8,643 nt of DNA, from the NCBI GenBank assembly GCA_026993285.1, contig JALWTZ010000065.1:1-8643 (forward strand). Direction: 5' to 3'. This document shows positions 4,458 through 8,643 of the stretch, piece by piece. Under the pieces are notes generated by a model. It did no database searches. It worked only from the letters and a program-made list of their open reading frames with translations, and had not been told where the DNA came from. The translations under genes and the position numbers were made by a program. The stretch's first letter is position 1. Every line of letters starts with the position of its first letter. Origin of the DNA: Lysobacterales bacterium (GTDB lineage Bacteria; Pseudomonadota; Gammaproteobacteria; Xanthomonadales; S139-57).

Positions 4458-7400
4458 TCAGGGCGCGCCGGCCGTCCATGGCCCGCCGGCATCCAGCACG
4501 GCTTTTTGCAGGGCGGGCAGGTCTTGCTTGCGCAACTGTTCCAGCCGGCTCCAGGCGTTTTCCAGCAGCGCCTCGGCCCGTTGCAGGTTGCTGCGGTGGG
4601 TGGGCGTGGGGCCATAGGTGGAGCGGAAGGTGCCGATGCGCACCGCGCTGTAGAGCTGGTTGATGCGGTCGGCCTCCAGGGTGTTGATGGTTTGCATGGA
4701 GCGGTTGCCGTTGATTTCCCGGTCCAGCTGGTACCAGTCCTGGCGCAGGCTTTCCAGTTGCCGGTCCAGGGTATCCGGCGCGGCCGGTGTGCGGTTGATG
4801 GCGTCTTGCAGGGCCTTGATTTGCTGGTCCAGGCGTTTCATTTCCAGCTGCAGGGCCGCGTAGCGACGGTTGAAGGCGGCACTCTGTTGCCAGAAGGCGG
4901 CCACTTCCTCGGGGCTGGCCTTGCCGATGGAATTGGTGCGCAGCACTTCCACCTGCACATCCACGGCCGGTGTGAGGCCGCGGGCCTTGCCAGCGATGAT
5001 TTCTTCCAGGGTAGCGGTGTAGCGGCCCGGGGCTGCCATGACACCCTTGGGTGATTCGTCCCCATGCGGGTTCTTCTTGCCGGTGGCCGGTTGTGTGGCC
5101 GGGTAGCGCAGGTCCCAGGCCACCCGCTGGAAGCCCGCCTGGTTTTTCACCGGTATCCGCCGTACCACTTCACCGGCCGGATTGCGGATGACCAGCAGTA
5201 GTTGCGTCGGGGTCTCGGTGCGTTCCTGTTCCAGCCGTTCGTAGGAGGGAATGGGGGTGTCTTCACCTTTCTTGATCCGGGGCTTTTCCGCTTCCTTGCG
5301 CTGTTCGGCCAGGGTCTTGCGCTTGTTCTTGAGATAGAGGGTGAACTGGGCGCCGAAGGGCGGGTTGTCCGCCACATACAGGCTGTCGCCCTGGGAACCC
5401 TTGCGGCCCCCGCCGAGATTGTGGCGTTCGATATACCACCAGGCCTTGCGTGGTTCAAACAGCAGGGCTTCGGCCTCCAGGCTGTCGGGCTTGAGCTGGC
5501 GCAGCGGGCTGTAGTCGTCCAGCACGAAAAAGCCACGGCCAAAGCTGGCGGCCACCAGGTCGTTTTCCCGCTTTTGTATGGCCAGATCGCGGATGCTGAT
5601 GGTGGGCATGCCACCCTTGAGCGGTATCCAGCGCTGCCCGCCATCGATGGTGAAGTACAGGCCGAATTCAGTGCCGGCAAACAGCAGTTTCGGGTTGATG
5701 TGATCCTGCACCACCCGCCAGACCAGCAGGGGTTCAGGCAGGTCGCCGCTGATTTTCTTCCAGCTTTTGCCGCGGTTTTCGCTTTTGTACAGATAGGGCT
5801 TGTAATCGCCGTACTTGTGGTTGTCCAGGGCCACATAGACGGTGTTTACATCGTGCAGATCGGCCTTGATGTCGTTGACAAAAGCGTGTTTGGGCACACC
5901 CGGCAGTTTTTTCACCTCGATGCGCCGCCAGTGCTTGCCGCCGTCCTCGCTGACCTGAATCAGGCCATCGTCGGTGCCGGCGTAGAGCAGCCCTTCCTGC
6001 AGGGGGGATTCGGCCAGGGAGGTGATGGTGTTGTACTGGCTCATGGCGTAGTTGTCCCAGGGCGCTTCCCATTGCCACTGACGGTCCATGATTTTCAGGT
6101 GGGGCCGGTGTTCATTGCGGGTCAGGTCGGGAGAGATGGCTGTCCAGGTGTCGCCCCGGTCTTCCGAGCGCCAGACCCGCTGGCTGGCATGATAGAGGCG
6201 GGTGGGCTTGTGCGGGCTGACCAGTATGGGCGCGTCCCAGTTGAAGCGTTCGGCCGGGTCACCCGGCGCGCCCTGGGGCTGCACATAGACGATTTCCCCG
6301 GTCTTGCGGTCGTAGCGGGTCAGGTTGCCCTGCTGCCACTGGGCGTAGACGATGTCCGGGTTGCCCGGCTCGGTGGCCGGCTGGTGGCCGTCGCCGAAGA
6401 GAATCACCTTCCAGTCGCTGTTGCGTATGCCGGAGGCGTCATCGGTGCGGGATGGGCCGCCCTGGGTGTTGTTGTCCTGGGTGCCGCCGTAGATGTTGTA
6501 GAAGGGGAAGTCGTCGTCCACCGCCACCTTGTAGAACTGGGTGATGGGCAGGTTGCTGACAAAGCGCCAGGTTTTGGCGTGGTCGAAGCTTTCATACAGC
6601 CCGCCATCCACGCCCACCATGAGGTAGTCCGGGTCGTCCTTGCGGAAGGCCATGGCGTGAAAGTCCACATGCATGTTTTTCACATTGATGGGCTTGTAGG
6701 TCTTGAAGCCGTCATGGGAGACCAGTAGGGTGTTGTTGGCCAGATAGAGGCGGTCGAACTGGTGCGGGCTGGCCCAGAGTTCCTGGTAGTAGTGCGGGCC
6801 GGTACCACCGGCTACCGCGTCGGACTGCTTCTTCCAGGAAGCGCCCCGGTCGGTGGATTTCCACACCCCGCCCTTGCGCTGGTTCAGCTCGATGGCGGCG
6901 TAGATCACATCCGGTTGTTGCGGAGAAATGGCCAGGCCGATCTTGCCCCTGTTGCCCTTGGGTAGGCCCTGTTTCAGTTCGGTCCAGGTCTCGCCGCCAT
7001 CTTCCGATTTCCAGATGCCGGATTCCGGCCCGCCACCCAGGTATGCGGCCACGGTGCGATGGTGCTGCCAGGTGGCGGAATAGAGTCGCCTGGGTTCGCG
7101 CGGGTCCATGACTACATCGGTCACCCCGGTCCAGGGCCCGGCGGACAGCACGTTTTTCCAGTTTTTCCCGCCATCGGTGGTCTTGAACAGGCCCCGTTGG
7201 CCGCCCTTGGACCACAAAGGCCCCTGTACGGCCACCCACAGGGTGTTGGAATCCTGCGGGTGGATGAGAATGGTGGAGATGTGCTCACTTTTTTCCAGCC
7301 CCTTGTGCTGCCAGTGCTGGCCGCCGTCATGGCTGACATAGATGCCGTCACCAAAACTGATGTGGCGACCGCCCACGTTCTCGCCGGTACCTACCCAGAT

Positions 7401-7736
7401 GGTGTGCGGGTTGGTGGGGTCGATTTCCACGTCACCGATGGAATAGACCTTTTGCTGGTCGAAAACGGGTGTCCAGGTGGTGCCGGCGTTTTCCGTCTTC
7501 CACAGGCCGCCAGAGCCGGCGGCCACATACCAGCGGTTGGGATCGGTGGGATCGATGGCGATATCCGCGATACGTCCGGACATGAAGGCCGGGCCGATAT
7601 TGCGCAGGCTGATGCCGGCAAAGGTTTCGGCTTTCCAGGGTGTTTCATTCTTGTCCGCCGCCTGGGCCGTGCCGAACAAGGCGCTGGCCAGCAGGCAGCT
7701 TGCCAGCCAGGATGTGCAGGATTTCACAGTGAGCAT
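4458..7736 (-). CDS. Exported BNR/Asp-box (sortilin/VPS10-like) beta-propeller protein
   Basis: 1092 residues. A Sec signal peptide (hydrophobic stretch about 9-24, AQA then AD near residue 26) exports it. SLRNIGPAFMSGRIADIAID opens the propeller region, as in large proteins often annotated glycosyl hydrolase or WD40/YVTN/BNR-like. Asp boxes ([ST]-x-[DN]-x-G-x-x-W) occur near 81, 135, 186, 244, 294, 383, 524, 596, 652 and 696, with a degenerate copy at 340. These fold beta-propeller blades; they do not prove sialidase activity, and I see no catalytic set. After about 745 the sequence changes: a charged segment (800-845), a beta sandwich-like part (846-932, LLLVIRNPAGEVVRRI, APGRYTATL), then heptad-rich helices (955-1075). 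No membrane anchor or sorting tail is seen. GGAAG lies 6 bases before ATG 7736. The frame is open to 8249, but that part lacks a signal peptide and lies antisense to EF-G. Periplasmic or outer-surface; substrate unknown. Confidence 0.88.
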   Translation of the reverse strand: MLTVKSCTSWLASCLLASALFGTAQAADKNETPWKAETFAGISLRNIGPAFMSGRIADIAIDPTDPNRWYVAAGSGGLWKTENAGTTWTPVFDQQKVYSIGDVEIDPTNPHTIWVGTGENVGGRHISFGDGIYVSHDGGQHWQHKGLEKSEHISTILIHPQDSNTLWVAVQGPLWSKGGQRGLFKTTDGGKNWKNVLSAGPWTGVTDVVMDPREPRRLYSATWQHHRTVAAYLGGGPESGIWKSEDGGETWTELKQGLPKGNRGKIGLAISPQQPDVIYAAIELNQRKGGVWKSTDRGASWKKQSDAVAGGTGPHYYQELWASPHQFDRLYLANNTLLVSHDGFKTYKPINVKNMHVDFHAMAFRKDDPDYLMVGVDGGLYESFDHAKTWRFVSNLPITQFYKVAVDDDFPFYNIYGGTQDNNTQGGPSRTDDASGIRNSDWKVILFGDGHQPATEPGNPDIVYAQWQQGNLTRYDRKTGEIVYVQPQGAPGDPAERFNWDAPILVSPHKPTRLYHASQRVWRSEDRGDTWTAISPDLTRNEHRPHLKIMDRQWQWEAPWDNYAMSQYNTITSLAESPLQEGLLYAGTDDGLIQVSEDGGKHWRRIEVKKLPGVPKHAFVNDIKADLHDVNTVYVALDNHKYGDYKPYLYKSENRGKSWKKISGDLPEPLLVWRVVQDHINPKLLFAGTEFGLYFTIDGGQRWIPLKGGMPTISIRDLAIQKRENDLVAASFGRGFFVLDDYSPLRQLKPDSLEAEALLFEPRKAWWYIERHNLGGGRKGSQGDSLYVADNPPFGAQFTLYLKNKRKTLAEQRKEAEKPRIKKGEDTPIPSYERLEQERTETPTQLLLVIRNPAGEVVRRIPVKNQAGFQRVAWDLRYPATQPATGKKNPHGDESPKGVMAAPGRYTATLEEIIAGKARGLTPAVDVQVEVLRTNSIGKASPEEVAAFWQQSAAFNRRYAALQLEMKRLDQQIKALQDAINRTPAAPDTLDRQLESLRQDWYQLDREINGNRSMQTINTLEADRINQLYSAVRIGTFRSTYGPTPTHRSNLQRAEALLENAWSRLEQLRKQDLPALQKAVLDAGGPWTAGAP

Positions 7737-7745
7737 GTGGTTCTT

Positions 7746-7793
7746 CCGGTGGGTTGGAAAGCAGGCAGTGTACCGCTGTCGCCTGCCCACCGG
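7746..7793 (-). promoter_or_regulatory. Leader hairpin next to the ribosome binding site of the BNR gene
   Basis: CCGGTGGG (7746-7753) is the exact reverse complement of CCCACCGG (7786-7793), and inside it GCAGGC (7761-7766) pairs with GCCTGC (7781-7786), leaving a one-sided 8-base bulge and a 14-base loop. In the minus-strand mRNA the 3' arm CCACCGG runs into the GGAAG ribosome binding site 6 bases before the ATG, so folding would hide the first bases of that site. It could be a translational switch. Whether the leader is long enough to include it depends on an unmapped transcription start. Confidence 0.4.
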
Positions 7794-7822
7794 GAGGGCT
7801 GTTTTTTGGCTGTCGATTGGTG

Positions 7823-7828
7823 TATCAT
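7823..7828 (+). promoter_or_regulatory. Possible -10 element upstream of the EF-G gene
   Basis: TATCAT matches five of six -10 bases, but no acceptable -35 lies 15-19 bases upstream (the region is T-rich) and the TGn extension is out of register. If used, the leader would be about 170 bases and would include a small hairpin CGGCA-N6-TGCCG (7863-7878). The rest of the 267-base divergent gap (7737-8003) shows no better promoter for either gene. Confidence 0.2.
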
Positions 7829-7917
7829 GGCCTGCTTTTTCGGGGAATGGTCTTTCTACTGTCGGCATTCGATTGCCGGGCAGCGGGCGGGCCGTTCCGT
7901 TTTTGTATGTCTGTTTC

Positions 7918-8007
7918 ATGATCCCGTTCATGCAAGCGGCAAAAAACGTGGTGATGCCCTCGCGGCTCGCCAAGGCAAGTTCAACCCATACGAAATCAAG
8001 GCCATGA
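7918..8007 (+). other. Short frame overlapping the EF-G start by ATGA (possible leader peptide)
   Basis: ATG at 7918 opens a 29-codon frame (MIPFMQAAKN... ending in KSRP) whose TGA at 8005-8007 overlaps the EF-G ATG at 8004, the usual layout for translational coupling. Further in-frame ATG codons are at 7930 and 7954. None has a convincing Shine-Dalgarno sequence, and the frame is open much further upstream, so it may be chance. The peptide resembles nothing I know. Confidence 0.15.
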
Positions 8008-8643
8008 CTGATCTGACCCTCTATCGCAATATCGGAATCTTTGCGCACGTGGACGCTGGCAAGACCACCACCACCGAGCGTATTCTCAAACTCACCGGCA
8101 AGATTCACCGCATCGGTGAAGTGCATGACGGCGCAGCTACCACGGACTTCATGGAGCAGGAGCAGGAGCGGGGCATCACCATTCAGTCCGCTGCTACGAC
8201 CTGTTTCTGGAAAAACCACCGCCTGAACATTATCGACACCCCCGGGCACGTGGACTTCACCATCGAAGTGTACCGTTCCCTGAAGGTGCTGGATGGCGGT
8301 ATCGGCGTGTTCTGTGCTTCCGGCGGGGTTGAGCCGCAGTCCGAGACCAACTGGCGTTATGCCAACGAGTCGGAAGTGGCCCGGATCATCTATGTTAACA
8401 AGCTTGACCGTGTGGGTGCTGACTTCTTCCGCGTGGTCAAGCAGGTAGAAGACGTGCTGGGTGCCCGTCCGCTGGTGATGGTACTGCCCATTGGCGTGGA
8501 AGAAACCCTGAAGGGTGTGGTGGATCTGATTACCCGCAAGGCCTGGATCTGGGACGACTCCGGCGACCCGATGAATTATGAAATCACCGACGTGCCGGAA
8601 GACATGGTGGAGCAGGTGGAAGAATACCGCGAAATGCTGGTGG
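8004..8643 (+). CDS. fusA: Elongation factor G, stand-alone paralogue type (5' portion)
   Basis: 213 complete codons of the GTPase domain are present; the gene runs off the right edge (full EF-G is about 700 residues). EF-G drives GTP-dependent tRNA-mRNA translocation and ribosome recycling in the cytoplasm. G-motifs: P-loop AHVDAGKT (14-21), switch I RGITIQSAATT with T59, DTPGH (78-82) with the catalytic-type H82, and NKLD (132-135). The opening LYRNIGIFAHVDAGKTTTTE and the segment KLTGKIHRIGEVHDGAATTDFM resemble the second EF-G found in Vibrio and other gammaproteobacteria, rather than the str-operon form; no rpsL, rpsG or tuf is adjacent. The start at 8004 fits the family N-terminus, although only AAGG two bases before the ATG resembles a ribosome site and the frame is open upstream. 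Whether this copy is a full translocase or a specialised one cannot be decided here. Confidence 0.95.
   Translation, partial: MTDLTLYRNIGIFAHVDAGKTTTTERILKLTGKIHRIGEVHDGAATTDFMEQEQERGITIQSAATTCFWKNHRLNIIDTPGHVDFTIEVYRSLKVLDGGIGVFCASGGVEPQSETNWRYANESEVARIIYVNKLDRVGADFFRVVKQVEDVLGARPLVMVLPIGVEETLKGVVDLITRKAWIWDDSGDPMNYEITDVPEDMVEQVEEYREMLV

Noticed and set aside
3444..5054. Plus-strand open frame of 536 codons over prpB and the 3' end of the BNR gene
   Set aside because: Spans two well-supported minus-strand genes and their promoter region; composition is antisense-like.
5202..6728. Plus-strand open frame of 508 codons inside the BNR gene
   Set aside because: Antisense to repeated Asp-box motifs that are unmistakable on the minus strand.
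7737..8249. N-terminal extension of the BNR protein to an upstream start at 8249
   Set aside because: It would run antisense through the EF-G GTPase domain and bury the signal peptide; ATG 7736 has a ribosome site and signal peptide.
1..8643. Mobile element, phage, CRISPR, tRNA or rRNA content
   Set aside because: No transposase, integrase, spaced direct repeats, cloverleaf or rRNA-like segment was recognised on either strand.

Overview
The window looks like a GC-rich gammaproteobacterial chromosome segment. The signs are an EF-G paralogue of the stand-alone kind seen beside the str-operon copy in many marine and environmental gammaproteobacteria, a prpB-prpC pair of the methylcitrate cycle, and Sec-exported proteins of families common in that class. 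The genus cannot be fixed from this sequence. There are six confident protein genes plus the start of a seventh. No rRNA, tRNA, CRISPR array, insertion sequence or phage gene is visible.

Layout. (1) Positions 1-1133 hold a divergent pair. On the minus strand is a winged-helix regulator, cut by the left edge, whose C-terminal half carries the exact C-x12-C-x13-C-x14-C cysteine spacing of the Fe-S sensor SufR. On the plus strand is a small VOC/glyoxalase-fold enzyme. The AT-rich gap between them holds an imperfect 10-4-10 inverted repeat and an extra matching half-site, which looks like an operator controlling both genes. (2) Positions 1227-2207 (minus) encode a secreted protein of unknown function with a WYWDP...NPTWYLAAG-type domain and a charged helical tail. 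A GC-rich hairpin separates it from the convergent VOC gene. (3) Positions 2326-4310 (minus) are prpB and prpC, overlapping by ATGA, with a candidate promoter upstream and a strong intrinsic terminator downstream. (4) Positions 4458-7736 (minus) encode a 1092-residue exported protein with at least ten Asp-box/BNR beta-propeller motifs and a coiled-coil-rich C-terminus. (5) A 267-base divergent gap leads to an elongation factor G gene (plus), cut by the right edge.

How the genes relate. prpB and prpC form one transcription unit: PrpC condenses propionyl-CoA with oxaloacetate to 2-methylcitrate, and PrpB cleaves 2-methylisocitrate to pyruvate and succinate. The dehydratase/isomerase steps (prpD, or acnD with prpF) and the usual prpR regulator are absent from both flanks. 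The regulator and VOC gene probably form a small local circuit that may respond to Fe-S or redox state. The two exported proteins and EF-G have no evident functional link to their neighbours.

No clearly new multi-gene system is visible. The most interesting signals are the SufR-type cysteine signature with its divergent operator, a possibly leaderless regulator transcript, a hairpin that could mask the ribosome binding site of the BNR gene, and the ATGA overlap of a short upstream frame with the EF-G start.
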